Assembly (NCBI RefSeq): GCF_000477435.1
Contig: NC_022576.1
Location: 2,294,001-2,358,000, forward strand
Length of the DNA stretch: 64,000 nt
Source: Candidatus Symbiobacter mobilis CR
Lineage (GTDB): Bacteria > Pseudomonadota > Gammaproteobacteria > Burkholderiales > Burkholderiaceae_C
Reading direction: 5' to 3'
In this document: positions 1-9,089 of the stretch, in pieces
How the letters are laid out: each line of letters opens with the position of its first letter
Numbering within the stretch: the first letter of the stretch is position 1
Notes under the pieces: model-generated
Told to the model about the DNA's origin: nothing
Databases searched by the model: none
Seen by the model: only the letters and a program-made list of their open reading frames with translations
Made by a program: the position numbers and the translations under genes

Positions 1-1
1 G

Positions 2-1132
2 GAACCGGTGGAGAAGGAGCCGTTGTACCCGCTGGAGGTGTGGCTGTGCGCGGATTGTGGGCATGCGCAGTTGGGCCATGTGGTCAGCGCGGAGGCGATG
101 TTTTCTCATTACCTGTATGTATCGGGTACCTCGCCAGTGTTTCGGCAGCATTTTTGCGAATATGCAAAGGATTTGCGCGAACGACTGAAGCTGGGAACGG
201 AGTCGTTCGTATGCGAAATTGGTTCCAACGATGCAACCCTGCTTGGGTATTTCGAGGGGATGCGCACCCTGGGCATCGAGCCGGCGGCCAATCTGGCCGA
301 AGCGGCCAATGCGGCGGGACAGCGCACTTGGAATGCCTATTTCACCTCAGCGTTGGCCTGCGAGATTCGCAAGCAGTATGGCCCAGCGGATGTGATCGTG
401 GCGAACAACGTCCTGGCGCACATCGACGATTTGAGCGATGTGTTGACCGGTGTCCAATTGCTGTTGGCACCTGGCGGGCTATTGGCAATGGAAGTGCAGT
501 ATGTCGGCGATCTGCTGGAGCAGGGACTGTTTGACATGATCTACTTCGAGCATTTGGACTATCACGCGCTGACACCCTTGATCGGGTTTTTCGCACGCCA
601 TGGTTTGGCGCTGGTCGATGTGCGGCATGAGCCAACCCATGGCGGCTCGATGCGCTGTTATGTGGGGCATGCCGGTGGCCCGCATCAGGTGGCCAGCGCG
701 ACGATCGCGCAATGGCAGGCCCACGAGGCGGAGCAAGGGCTGCTTACCCGTGTACCCTGGATGGAGCTGGGGGAACGGATTGCGGCGGGCAAGGCGCGTC
801 TGCACGAATTGCTCGGGGATCAGCAAGCGGCTGGGCGGAGGGTAGTGGGTTATGGCGCACCGGCAAAGCTCACCACATTGATGTACACCTATGAAGTACC
901 GGCGACGGCGCTGGAGTATGTGGTGGATGACAATCCGCTGAAGGTTGGACGTTTCACGCCAGGTAAGCAGTTGGCGATCAAACCGTCTGCGGCGCTGTAT
1001 GAGCTGGAGACGAAGCCGGATGTCATAGTCGTGTTTGCCTGGAATTTCTTCGCTGCGATCCGAGAGAAGCACGCCGCCTTGAGCAACCTAGTCTGGATCA
1101 ACCCAATGCCTTTTCCGAGAATCTTGTCATGA
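2..1132 (+). CDS. SAM-dependent C-methyltransferase of sugar type (5' end cut by window)
   Basis: The reading frame is open from the first bases, so the true start lies upstream. The visible part begins inside a zinc-binding N-terminal region (one remaining pair, CADCGH, followed by AQLGHVV). A Rossmann methyltransferase core follows, with CEIGSNDATLLG as SAM loop near residue 70. The C-terminal third (VVGYGAPAKLTTL, then VDDNPLKVGRFTPG) matches the extra domain of NDP-deoxysugar C-methyltransferases of the TylC3/NovU type (Methyltransf_13, _23 and _14 in order). Family knowledge suggests methyl transfer to a keto-deoxysugar nucleotide; the exact substrate is not visible. It overlaps the next gene by ATGA, implying translational coupling in a polysaccharide operon. 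Confidence 0.85.
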   Translation, partial: EPVEKEPLYPLEVWLCADCGHAQLGHVVSAEAMFSHYLYVSGTSPVFRQHFCEYAKDLRERLKLGTESFVCEIGSNDATLLGYFEGMRTLGIEPAANLAEAANAAGQRTWNAYFTSALACEIRKQYGPADVIVANNVLAHIDDLSDVLTGVQLLLAPGGLLAMEVQYVGDLLEQGLFDMIYFEHLDYHALTPLIGFFARHGLALVDVRHEPTHGGSMRCYVGHAGGPHQVASATIAQWQAHEAEQGLLTRVPWMELGERIAAGKARLHELLGDQQAAGRRVVGYGAPAKLTTLMYTYEVPATALEYVVDDNPLKVGRFTPGKQLAIKPSAALYELETKPDVIVVFAWNFFAAIREKHAALSNLVWINPMPFPRILS

Positions 1133-2169
1133 AAAAAGACCTGTATGAGATAGACCGCATCCTGGCGATGCTGGGCGAAGATGCGCAACGGCTTGCGGGC
1201 AAAACGCTGCTGTGGACCGGAACCAACGGATTCTTGGGGCGTTGGGTAGTGCGGGTGATCGAGCGTTTGAATGAAGGGGTGTTGCATCGTCCCTGTAAGT
1301 TGATCGCTGTAGATATGGCGTTACCGGATCCAGCATCGCCGGAGACGGTGACACATTCGAGCATTCTTTACCATGCGCATGATTTGACCCAGAGGTTGTG
1401 GCCGGTAGTGGAACCCTTGGATTACGTGGTGCATATGGCAGGGATTGCGAGTCCCTTTCACTATCGCCAGCGGCCATTGCAGACCATTGATGTGGCGCTG
1501 GAGGGGTCGCGCAGCGCACTAGAGATAGCGCGGCACCACAATGCACGGTACTTGTTCTGTTCTTCCTCGGAGGTATATCAGACCGCAACGGTGACACCAA
1601 CGCCGGAGACGTATATCGGTGCGATCGCCTCCAACAATGATCGCTCTTCTTATGATGTTTCCAAGCTGATGGGCGAGACCTTCGCGCATGTGTATCACAC
1701 CCAATTTGGTGTCAATACCGGTGTAATTCGCATTTTCAACAGTTTTGGGCCTGGACTGGTGGAGAACGACCATCGGATTCTTCCGCGCATCGCCAGCGCA
1801 CTGGTGCATGGGCGACCGCTGCAGGTGTACACATCCGGGCAATTGCCGTCGCGAACCTATTGCCCTGCAGTGAATACTGTGGCAGGAATGTTTTTGGCGC
1901 TGCTCAAGGGTAAGCCGGATGAAACCTACAACATCGGTATGGATAGCCCGGAGCAAACGGTGGTGGAGCTGATCGAGCGGATCAGTGGCTTGCTTGGGGA
2001 ACCGATTCCCCATCAGATCGTTCCCGCGCCCGATGTCTATGTCACCGAGCCGCAACGGCGGTGCCCGGACATTTCCAAGGCACGGCGGGAGCTAGGGTAT
2101 GAGCTGGGGATGACCCTTAACGAGGGCTTGTTGTCCTTCTTCCATTGGGCGTGCGTAGCGTACAAGTAG
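1129..2169 (+). CDS. NAD-dependent sugar-nucleotide epimerase/dehydratase (extended SDR)
   Basis: This is a 346-residue extended short-chain dehydrogenase. A glycine-rich NAD loop (TGTNGFLGRWV) sits near residue 30, an SSSEVY segment near 145, and the catalytic tyrosine-lysine pair in YDVSK near 177. The C-terminal part carries the sugar-nucleotide-binding half typical of UDP-glucuronate decarboxylase, dTDP-glucose dehydratase and GDP-mannose relatives. The reaction (epimerisation, dehydration or decarboxylation) cannot be settled from motifs alone. Its ATG overlaps the stop of the C-methyltransferase gene. That pairing suggests the two enzymes act on the same activated deoxysugar, destined for O-antigen, capsule or exopolysaccharide. 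Confidence 0.85.
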   Translation: MKKDLYEIDRILAMLGEDAQRLAGKTLLWTGTNGFLGRWVVRVIERLNEGVLHRPCKLIAVDMALPDPASPETVTHSSILYHAHDLTQRLWPVVEPLDYVVHMAGIASPFHYRQRPLQTIDVALEGSRSALEIARHHNARYLFCSSSEVYQTATVTPTPETYIGAIASNNDRSSYDVSKLMGETFAHVYHTQFGVNTGVIRIFNSFGPGLVENDHRILPRIASALVHGRPLQVYTSGQLPSRTYCPAVNTVAGMFLALLKGKPDETYNIGMDSPEQTVVELIERISGLLGEPIPHQIVPAPDVYVTEPQRRCPDISKARRELGYELGMTLNEGLLSFFHWACVAYK

Positions 2170-2210
2170 GCGGCTTGGAGGCGACTTGGCGGCATAGTGC
2201 AGCCATTGTC

Positions 2211-3146
2211 ATGAACCTGGTTCAGGTTGGTTTGGGTGCCTGGGGCGTGCGACTGCGCGGGGCACTGCCCCCGGGGGCGAGGCTCTCGGCGGTGGTGACG
2301 AGCCGGGCTGATGCACGCTGTTGGCTGGATGCGGAGACCAGGGTATGCACGGATCTGGCTGATGCGTTGACACTTGCGCCAGATGGTGTGCTCGTGACCA
2401 ATCCGGCGAGCGCCCATGTACCAACATTGAAAGCCATTTGGGCGCAGAGTCCGGGGATGCCGGTTTGGGTCGAGAAGCCGCTGGGATTGGTTCTCGCCGA
2501 GGCTCGGGATCTGGCGCGACTGCACGCCGATACAGGCGGCGGGCTGTTATTGGTCGATCACATCCTGCTGTTCAATCGCAATTTGCTGGAGCTGGTGGCT
2601 GGGCTGTCTGCGCCGGTGACGCTGGTACAGGGTTGGGATATGAACCTGGGACCGTTCCGCACCGATTGCTCTGCGCTGTGGGATTATGGGCCGCACGCCG
2701 TGGCGGTGGCATTGTGGATGGCGGGGGCCAAGCTGAATGCCGAGCAGGGCGCCAATGTGCGGGTGACTCGCGCGCAACGATTGGGGAGCGAGAAAGGGAT
2801 GCTCATAGAGCTGGAGCTGGATATCGATGCGCAGTGCCGTGTAGTGCTGGTGGTAGGCAATGGTGCTGTGCTGAAACGGCGTGAGTACCAAATAGTGCTG
2901 GAGTCGGGGGAAAAAAGGTTGTTCGACGGGACACAGCTTGCCGATCCCATGCCTCTCAATGCGGTACTGGCGGCCTTTTGCGCTGCCATCGAGCAGGGAC
3001 GTGCGCCGGAGGGTGATGGACGCTGGGGTTGGGCGCTGCCACTGGCGGTGATGACTGTACTGACGGAAGCAGAGCGGCTTCTCGATTCGCAGTCGTCGGT
3101 GTCGAATGAGTGGTGCAGGGTCTCGAGTACGAGAAATGACCGGTAA
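2211..3146 (+). CDS. Gfo/Idh/MocA family oxidoreductase
   Basis: The 311-residue product begins MNLVQVGLGAWG, a Rossmann NAD(P) loop at the very N-terminus. This is why the ATG at 2211 is preferred over upstream in-frame starts that overlap the previous gene. WVEKPLG near residue 87 is the conserved EKP motif of the family, and DYGPHAV near 160 fits the substrate-binding half. Members oxidise or reduce hydroxyl groups of sugars, inositols or nucleotide sugars; here the neighbours imply a nucleotide-sugar step. The gap from the epimerase gene is 41 bases with no clear Shine-Dalgarno. It is the last gene of the plus-strand sugar cluster; the next gene is on the other strand. Confidence 0.85.
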   Translation: MNLVQVGLGAWGVRLRGALPPGARLSAVVTSRADARCWLDAETRVCTDLADALTLAPDGVLVTNPASAHVPTLKAIWAQSPGMPVWVEKPLGLVLAEARDLARLHADTGGGLLLVDHILLFNRNLLELVAGLSAPVTLVQGWDMNLGPFRTDCSALWDYGPHAVAVALWMAGAKLNAEQGANVRVTRAQRLGSEKGMLIELELDIDAQCRVVLVVGNGAVLKRREYQIVLESGEKRLFDGTQLADPMPLNAVLAAFCAAIEQGRAPEGDGRWGWALPLAVMTVLTEAERLLDSQSSVSNEWCRVSSTRNDR

Positions 3147-3205
3147 CGTTCCGCGAAATTCACAGATTGGATACATCCTTGCGGGAGGATGATATAAATG
3201 TACTC

Positions 3206-4225
3206 TTATCCTTTTTGGTATCCAATCATATCCCGGATCACCCGCTGAAAAAATACTGATGGGTGATAGTGCTCGTTAGCCCACTCGCGGGTAGCGATTG
3301 CCATGTGACTGAGTAATTCCGGTGACCGAAGCAGATCTTCAAGTCTTTCAAAACAAGAGCTGACATTCAAAAGGTCTATGGGGATGTAATGAAGCCAAGG
3401 CGTGGGAAGCACCGGTAGAACAAAGCCGTATTGCTCGAAATCCAACTGTATGGGAATACACCCAAATAGCATACTTTCCCAAAATCGGAAAGAGTCCCAT
3501 CGCAATACTCCTACTGTTCTGGATCGAAAGGGGAATGTTTCGAACTTTTGAGCCAGTGGACTTGTATGCTCTCGTATCCATGAATAATCTGTTTTGGGCC
3601 AATGGAATGACCCGCCAAAGGCAAGGCAGAACTGTGCGTTACGGAGTTGGCTAGAATATTCTTCACCAAAGAGATGGCGCTTGTCAAGCATTAATTTGCT
3701 GCCAATCCTTGATTCAGTTGCAATAAGAATCATCTCCCGCACTGTTTGACTATAAGTAGGATTGAAATTACAGACTATAGACCCGGGGGAACGTACTTGT
3801 GTTTTTTTTGACCACAACTTTCCTTCCTCAAACGTTTCCAAGGAAGCTCCCCATTGTACTGGAATTGCTCTCGGATTTTTTGTCATGAAACAATTCGTGT
3901 GCGGCAAGAAACAAGCGAATTCTGTTGGGAATTCAATCATGTTTGTGTCATCTTGATCATAAAATAATCCTATCGGTCGTGTCCTCGCATACTCCCTTAA
4001 GTTTTCAAAAAATCCTGCATTGAGATCAGGCATTTGAGATATGATTCTGGATTCATCTACGAATACCAGTTCCGAGTCAGTCGGCTGCAAGCGATATTTG
4101 ATGCCTAGCTTCGTTAAATCTGGTTTCAAATGTCGACCATCTGTGCCGAGAGATTGGCAATTTGTTGTGACAGATACTCCGTGAATTATTGCGCCCTGAA
4201 TAAATTGTGCGGTGATATAACTCAA
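3206..4225 (-). CDS. putative exostosin-like glycosyltransferase
   Basis: A 339-residue soluble protein with no signal peptide. Its best landmark is near residues 245-275, where DSFRFWESMLFGCIPIQLD resembles the donor-binding stretch of exostosin/GT47-like enzymes (R-x-S-x-R-x-x-E-x-x-x-x-G-x-x-P). GT function is inferred from that motif and from the sugar operon ending just before it. The only in-frame start is TTG at 4225, without a convincing ribosome site, and a stop lies about ten codons upstream, so the N-terminus may be truncated. Base composition is clearly more AT-rich than the flanking genes and the orientation is opposite, which suggests recent transfer. Confidence 0.55.
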   Translation of the reverse strand: MSYITAQFIQGAIIHGVSVTTNCQSLGTDGRHLKPDLTKLGIKYRLQPTDSELVFVDESRIISQMPDLNAGFFENLREYARTRPIGLFYDQDDTNMIEFPTEFACFLPHTNCFMTKNPRAIPVQWGASLETFEEGKLWSKKTQVRSPGSIVCNFNPTYSQTVREMILIATESRIGSKLMLDKRHLFGEEYSSQLRNAQFCLAFGGSFHWPKTDYSWIREHTSPLAQKFETFPFRSRTVGVLRWDSFRFWESMLFGCIPIQLDFEQYGFVLPVLPTPWLHYIPIDLLNVSSCFERLEDLLRSPELLSHMAIATREWANEHYHPSVFFQRVIRDMIGYQKG

Positions 4226-4537
4226 GCCATTTGTGGTTGAAAAATGAAAATTGAATCAGAAGAAGCCATAAAAAATAGTAAATTTAGAATTGATTATAAA
4301 AGAAAAAACTAAAGCCTTTTTAAAATTTAGGATGACTATTGCAATGGGAAGCCTCCAGCATCTCGTAGCGGCACCTCAGCCAACTTTCAGGGGTCAATAA
4401 TATCATCTGCAACCTACTGGTTTTGACCTATTGCGAGAGGTGTAGATACCCATGGTACAGGAGGGGGATAAGCGTTGCCTAGTGCTTGATAAAGGCTTAT
4501 TCTGTGAGAGGGGGCGTAGACCGATCTACCCGGCGCC
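4226..4537. other. AT-rich intergenic region
   Basis: No gene is supported here. The left half is strongly AT-rich (around 4240-4330). The right half (about 4430-4537) leads into the 3' end of the first AAA-ATPase gene. No repeat or tRNA was recognised. Confidence 0.5.
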
Positions 4538-6265
4538 CTACTTGGGGCTTAGGCCACATTCAACCACCTCCTCCACCTCCACCCGCTCCCCATCCGTCAA
4601 CATCAACCAGCAATGCAGCTTGGCCATTGCCGCAATCTCCGGCAACGCACGGTACATGGCGATTTGTTCCAGTCCTTCTTGCCTCTTGGCTCCCCATCCC
4701 GCTTCGCCGTCCTGCTTCTTGGCATATTTCAATTCGATCAAATGTTGCCCTGCCAGTTCAAAAGGGCTGCGTTCGCGTAACAAAACATCCGGGTAGCGGC
4801 GGTTTACTTCCGGTTCGCTTTGTAGGCGCCATACGGAAGTTTGAAAAAGCAGCGTAATCAGGATGACCTTGATGTGTTTTTCATCCATGCGGATGCTGTC
4901 GCGATTCGACAAATGGCGCAGCACGCGCTCCAACTGGGCGCGCAGGGGTGCGATATTGTTGGAGCCGGACAAGGCATAAAGCGCATCGGCCAATTCGTGC
5001 ATCGGCAATACCAATTGATTGCGCCGCTCCAATTCCACAAGGAAATACTGAAAGTACAGCTCGCGAATCACATGGTTCGGGATGGCATACCGCATCCGAT
5101 CCGACTGGGCGGAGACCAGCGATGCAAAGCCTACGTATGCCAACAAACTGATGAAGTCATCGCGGCCAAAGGCTTTGTCCAAATCAAATCGACGCTGCTG
5201 CTGGGCTATGACTTCGCCTTCTGTAACCAGTGCTTCCAGCACGCGATAGTTGTCTTCGCGGTCGCCAATCGAAAATAATGCCATGAGTTTGCCGTAGTCG
5301 GAGGCAATGTTTTCGTCGAGCATTCGATCTGGGTATGCGCAAGCCTTGTGGTCAAAGTTGTCTGCGAAGTACAGCACCATGTCTGAGTTATAGACGGTGT
5401 CGCATCTGCGGTGGAATCGATACCCGTTGTACCAAAGAGTGACGTCTTCCATCATTGCGTCAGGGTTCATTCCGCAGCATGCAGCCAAAGGGCGAATCAA
5501 CGAAAACGTTTCCTCCCGAGTAAATCCCAGGATATCGTGAAAGTCTTCTTCAAAAGTCAGATTTTTGGTAATATTGAATCCACTCGTCAGGCTATCGAGC
5601 ATAATGGCGGTGACGCCGGTAATAAAAAAACGGTCAATGGTTCCCGCTTGGGTGGCAGATTTGAGGGTTTCGTAAAAGCTGCGAACGAACCCGCCTTTTC
5701 CGACTGCGGATCGAAAGGTATTTATGTCTTCGGCCAGAAGACTGTTCGCAAAGTGGTCGTATTCGTCGATCAATAGCAGGAGCTTGTGGCCTTGAAGGGC
5801 AGCTTGGCGCAGCAGCACTTCGAGCTTGCCCTGGGGCATGCGCTGTTGTTGCACTGCATGTTGCAGTGCATCTGGATAGCCATAGCGCTGCAAAAAATAC
5901 AATACACCGTGTTCGACCTTTCGTGCAAAACCTTGCACCAGCATATCCATGCCGAGTGAGGTATCGATCCCGCTGAAATCGAGCACCAGCACTTGGTATG
6001 CATTGGCCAGCGGAGTCGGGTTTCTGCCGATATGCAGCTTGCCGAATAGTGCATTGAATTCCGGTTTGCGAAGTTGGTCATAGTAATGCTCCAGCATCGA
6101 CAAGAATAGGCTTTTGCCGAAGCGGCGCGGGCGCATCAGCACGTGGTAGCTGCCATGCTCTTCGAGTTGGGCGATGTAGTTTGTGCGGTCTACATAAAAA
6201 TGGCCCTCAGAGATCAATTTGTGGAAATTGCTCAGGCCGTAAGGAAGTTTGGGCAATATGTTCAT
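4538..6265 (-). CDS. AAA-ATPase-like / PD-(D/E)XK nuclease-like protein, copy A
   Basis: A 575-residue protein of the AAA-ATPase_like plus PDDEXK_9 family (formerly DUF1703). The N-terminal start MNILPKLPYGLSNF and a Walker A-like RRFGKSLFLS near residue 50 precede a Walker B LLLIDEYDHF near 165. The C-terminal domain contains the PD-(D/E)XK core, with an E-x-K in LIELKYAK near 523. Family members are common in multicopy sets across bacteria, but their role is not established; defence and mobile-element functions have been proposed. The next gene upstream on this strand is a close paralogue with exactly 1920-base spacing. No gene or helicase partner lies beside the pair. Confidence 0.85.
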   Translation of the reverse strand: MNILPKLPYGLSNFHKLISEGHFYVDRTNYIAQLEEHGSYHVLMRPRRFGKSLFLSMLEHYYDQLRKPEFNALFGKLHIGRNPTPLANAYQVLVLDFSGIDTSLGMDMLVQGFARKVEHGVLYFLQRYGYPDALQHAVQQQRMPQGKLEVLLRQAALQGHKLLLLIDEYDHFANSLLAEDINTFRSAVGKGGFVRSFYETLKSATQAGTIDRFFITGVTAIMLDSLTSGFNITKNLTFEEDFHDILGFTREETFSLIRPLAACCGMNPDAMMEDVTLWYNGYRFHRRCDTVYNSDMVLYFADNFDHKACAYPDRMLDENIASDYGKLMALFSIGDREDNYRVLEALVTEGEVIAQQQRRFDLDKAFGRDDFISLLAYVGFASLVSAQSDRMRYAIPNHVIRELYFQYFLVELERRNQLVLPMHELADALYALSGSNNIAPLRAQLERVLRHLSNRDSIRMDEKHIKVILITLLFQTSVWRLQSEPEVNRRYPDVLLRERSPFELAGQHLIELKYAKKQDGEAGWGAKRQEGLEQIAMYRALPEIAAMAKLHCWLMLTDGERVEVEEVVECGLSPK

Positions 6266-6330
6266 CGTAAAACTAACTTCGGTTTGAAACCCAGCCCTTC
6301 AGGGCAGGGGGAGCCGATCCCGGCCTGAAT
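4540..6330. repeat. tandem 1.92-kb duplication, unit A
   Basis: This unit aligns with 6460-8250 at a constant offset of 1920 bases through the coding part. Identity is patchy: 5211-5524 is identical base for base to 7131-7444, and roughly 4800-4933 matches 6720-6853. Segments near 4935-5210 and 5770-5930 are clearly diverged. Homology continues past the start codon into the leader (GTTTGAAACC at 6281 and 8201). Confidence 0.9.
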
Positions 6331-6406
6331 GCCTGTCACGAATTTCTTGCTCTCGGCCGGAAAGCCGGTTTTGATTCGGTGCCGATTCTGGCCGAGGATG
6401 CGCTGC

Positions 6407-6430
6407 TATCGCGACTTCTGTCGCTCCTAC
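6407..6430 (-). repeat. REP-like palindrome (GTAGGAGCGAC...GTCGCGAT)
   Basis: Read on the minus strand this is GTAGGAGCGACAGAAGTCGCGATA. It folds as GCGAC/GTCGC and belongs to the same short family as 20521-20544, 24814-24837 and 31160-31183. It lies between the two AAA-ATPase copies. The form recalls REP elements of Pseudomonas and Xanthomonas. Confidence 0.7.
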
Positions 6431-6451
6431 AAGGCGTCAACAAACTTGGGG

Positions 6452-8185
6452 CTATCTGGCTAGGCCACATTCGACCACATCCACGACCTCTACCACCTCC
6501 ACCCGCTCCCCATCCGTCACCATCAACCAGCAATGCAGCTTGGCCATAGCCGCAATCTCCGGCAACGCACGGTATGCGGTGATTTGTTCCAGTCCTTCTT
6601 GCCTCTTGGCTTTCCATCCCGCATCGCCTTCCTGTTTTTTTGCGTATTTCAATTCGATCAAATGTTGCCCTGCCAGTTCAAAAGGGCTGCGTTCGCGCAA
6701 CAACACATCCGGGTAGCGGCGGTTTACTTCCGGTTCGCTTTGTAGGCGCCATACGGAAGTTTGAAAAAGCAGCGTAATCAGGATGACCTTGATGTGTTTT
6801 TCATCCATGCGGATGCTGTCGCGATTCGACAAATGGCGCAGCACGCGCTCCAATTGGGCGCGCAACGGTTCGAGGTCGTTGGAACGGTATAGGGATCGCA
6901 AAGCGTTTCGCACTTGCCAGATAGGCAGATCGACGTTATTGCGTCGCTCCAATTCAACGAGAAAGTATTGGAAATACAGCTCGCGTATCACATGATTGGG
7001 GATGGCGTACCGCATATCGTTCCCATCTCCCCCGGAAAGGGAAGCGAACCCGACGTATGCCAACAAACTGATGAAGTCATCGCGGCCAAAGGTTTTGTCC
7101 AAGTCAAAACGCCGTTGCTGTTGCGCTATAACTTCGCCTTCTGTAACCAGTGCTTCCAGCACGCGATAGTTGTCTTCGCGGTCGCCAATCGAAAATAATG
7201 CCATGAGTTTGCCGTAGTCGGAGGCAATGTTTTCGTCGAGCATTCGATCTGGGTATGCGCAAGCCTTGTGGTCAAAGTTGTCTGCGAAGTACAGCACCAT
7301 GTCTGAGTTATAGACGGTGTCGCATCTGCGGTGGAATCGATACCCGTTGTACCAAAGAGTGACGTCTTCCATCATTGCGTCAGGGTTCATTCCGCAGCAT
7401 GCAGCCAAAGGGCGAATCAACGAAAACGTTTCCTCCCGAGTAAAGCCCAGGATATCGTGAAAGTCTTCTTCAAAAGTCAGATTTTTGGTAATATTGAACC
7501 CACTCGTCAGGCTATCGAGCATAATGGCGGTGACGCCGGTAATAAAAAACCGGTCAATGGTGCCCGCTTGGGTGGCGGATTTGATCGTTTCGTAAAAGCT
7601 GCGAACGAACCCGCCTTTGCCGACTGCGGATCGAAAAGCATTCATATCTTCGGCAAGAAGGCTATTGGCAAAGTGGTCGTATTCGTCGATCAGGAGCAGA
7701 ATTTTCTGGCCACTAACCGAAATCTGCCGTAGCAATACTTCGAGCTTGCCTTGGGGCATTGGTTCTTGTTCGACGGCAAGGTGGGCTTCTTGGGGATACC
7801 CATACCGTTGCAAGAAGGAGAGCGCACCATGTTTTACTTTCCTGGCAAAACCTTGCACCAGCATATCCATGCCGAGTGAGGTATCGATCCCGCTGAAATC
7901 GAGCACCAGCACTTGGTATGCATTGGCCAGCGGAGTCGGGTTTCTGCCGACATGCAGCTTGCCGAATAGTGCATCGAATTCCGGTTTGCGAAGTTGGTCA
8001 TAGTAATGCTCCAGCATCGACAAGAATAGGCTTTTGCCAAAACGGCGCGGGCGCATCAGGACGTGGTAGCTGCCATGCTCTTCGAGTTGGGCGATATAGT
8101 TTGTGCGATCTATATAAAAATGGTTCTCAGAGATCAATTTGTGAAAATTGCTTAGGCCGTAAGGAAGTTTGGGCAATATGTTCAT
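6452..8185 (-). CDS. AAA-ATPase-like / PD-(D/E)XK nuclease-like protein, copy B
   Basis: A 577-residue paralogue of the protein at 4538-6265, with the same Walker A-like RRFGKSLFLS, Walker B LLLIDEYDHF and C-terminal LIELKYAK nuclease core. Differences cluster in two windows: about residues 110-165, before the Walker B strand, and about 385-440, just before the nuclease domain. The tail is slightly longer, with a VEVVEVVDVV repeat. Each copy has its own ATG in the same leader context. The clustered changes look like diversified contact surfaces on a conserved chassis, but this is inference. The function is unknown, as for copy A. Confidence 0.85.
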   Translation of the reverse strand: MNILPKLPYGLSNFHKLISENHFYIDRTNYIAQLEEHGSYHVLMRPRRFGKSLFLSMLEHYYDQLRKPEFDALFGKLHVGRNPTPLANAYQVLVLDFSGIDTSLGMDMLVQGFARKVKHGALSFLQRYGYPQEAHLAVEQEPMPQGKLEVLLRQISVSGQKILLLIDEYDHFANSLLAEDMNAFRSAVGKGGFVRSFYETIKSATQAGTIDRFFITGVTAIMLDSLTSGFNITKNLTFEEDFHDILGFTREETFSLIRPLAACCGMNPDAMMEDVTLWYNGYRFHRRCDTVYNSDMVLYFADNFDHKACAYPDRMLDENIASDYGKLMALFSIGDREDNYRVLEALVTEGEVIAQQQRRFDLDKTFGRDDFISLLAYVGFASLSGGDGNDMRYAIPNHVIRELYFQYFLVELERRNNVDLPIWQVRNALRSLYRSNDLEPLRAQLERVLRHLSNRDSIRMDEKHIKVILITLLFQTSVWRLQSEPEVNRRYPDVLLRERSPFELAGQHLIELKYAKKQEGDAGWKAKRQEGLEQITAYRALPEIAAMAKLHCWLMVTDGERVEVVEVVDVVECGLAR

Positions 8186-8250
8186 CGAAAAATTACACTG
8201 GTTTGAAACCCCGCCATTCCGGGCAGTAAGCCGAGCCCCCGGCCTGAAGG
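6460..8250. repeat. tandem 1.92-kb duplication, unit B
   Basis: Partner of unit A at 4540-6330. The leader beyond the start codon ends in a small perfect hairpin, CCGGCC-TGAA-GGCCGG, at 8239-8254; the unit A leader carries a decayed version around 6323-6336. Confidence 0.9.
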
Positions 8251-9089
8251 CCGGTTCTGGATCGTTGCTCGCGCAACCGTTGCACTGCTGTTATGGGTTG
8301 TAGTTTGATGCAACCTGCTCCTGAATGATAGCCACCTGTCTCTACCAGAAAAATATCTTTACTTCAGGAAGTTTTGAAAAATAGGAGCGGATTGCACAAT
8401 GCTGGATTCCTCAGTGGGGCGCGCTGCCAGTAGCGCAATCGGGTGCGTAGCGATCTCATCCACAGGGTGAACGCCATGGAAGGGACACGAAGTGACGAAC
8501 CACACTGATGCCGAAACCGGGGAGAGACACACTTGCAGCACAGCCCGGTTGGAGCGGTAGTTAGCGCGGCAATATCCCGTGGTACAGTGACTTTTTTCAC
8601 ACATTCCGGTCTTGTGCAGTGCCGACTTGGTACATGCCATAGACCACCCGGGGGATTGGGCCAGTGGGCGTACTGTGTTGGTGACAGACAGAAAGCCTGG
8701 TATGTCGATAGCGCGGATCGCATTGCCGCGCTCCGCCTCTGTTCGACAGCCTTTTTTCCTGTTCCTGTGTAGTGCATCGTGAGGAAAGGAGCGCAGGCAG
8801 ACCAGAGAGCCAATCCCCTTTCCCCATGATGTCGCCCCCAGTGGGGGCATTGCGACCGCTAGGCGCGAAGCGCTTGCGGATGATGGGGTGCGTGGCCGCT
8901 GCCGGGGGGATGTTCCGGCGCATCGCAGGCTGCTCTCCAGTACCGGCGCCATCGATAGCTACTGACAGCTTCCGACAGCTACCGATTGGTAGGCCGATGA
9001 TGCAAAGGCCCAGTTACCAGTGCGGGCCATTATTCGTTGCCGTGGTAACACGGCGTAGCCCCAACCAACAAGGATTTGTGAGGGCATTT
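8186..9089. other. long intergenic region upstream of the GH3 gene
   Basis: About 900 bases without a supportable gene. It holds the CCGGCC-TGAA-GGCCGG hairpin at 8239-8254 and GC-rich inverted segments near 8830-8880 (CCCCCAGTGGGGG, GCGCGAAGCGC). The GH3 frame stays open back to 8772, but that extension is basic and Pro/Arg-rich and would bury the lipoprotein signal. A minus-strand open frame at 8359-8952 shows no recognisable domain. Confidence 0.5.

Noticed and set aside
8359..8952. 197-residue minus-strand open frame before the GH3 gene
   Set aside because: It has no domain, no ribosome site and an irregular Cys/Ser/Arg-rich composition; it reads like chance coding in GC-rich spacer.
8772..9089. 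106-residue N-terminal extension of the GH3 frame
   Set aside because: It would place the lipoprotein signal peptide inside the protein; the ATG at 9090 has its own ribosome site.
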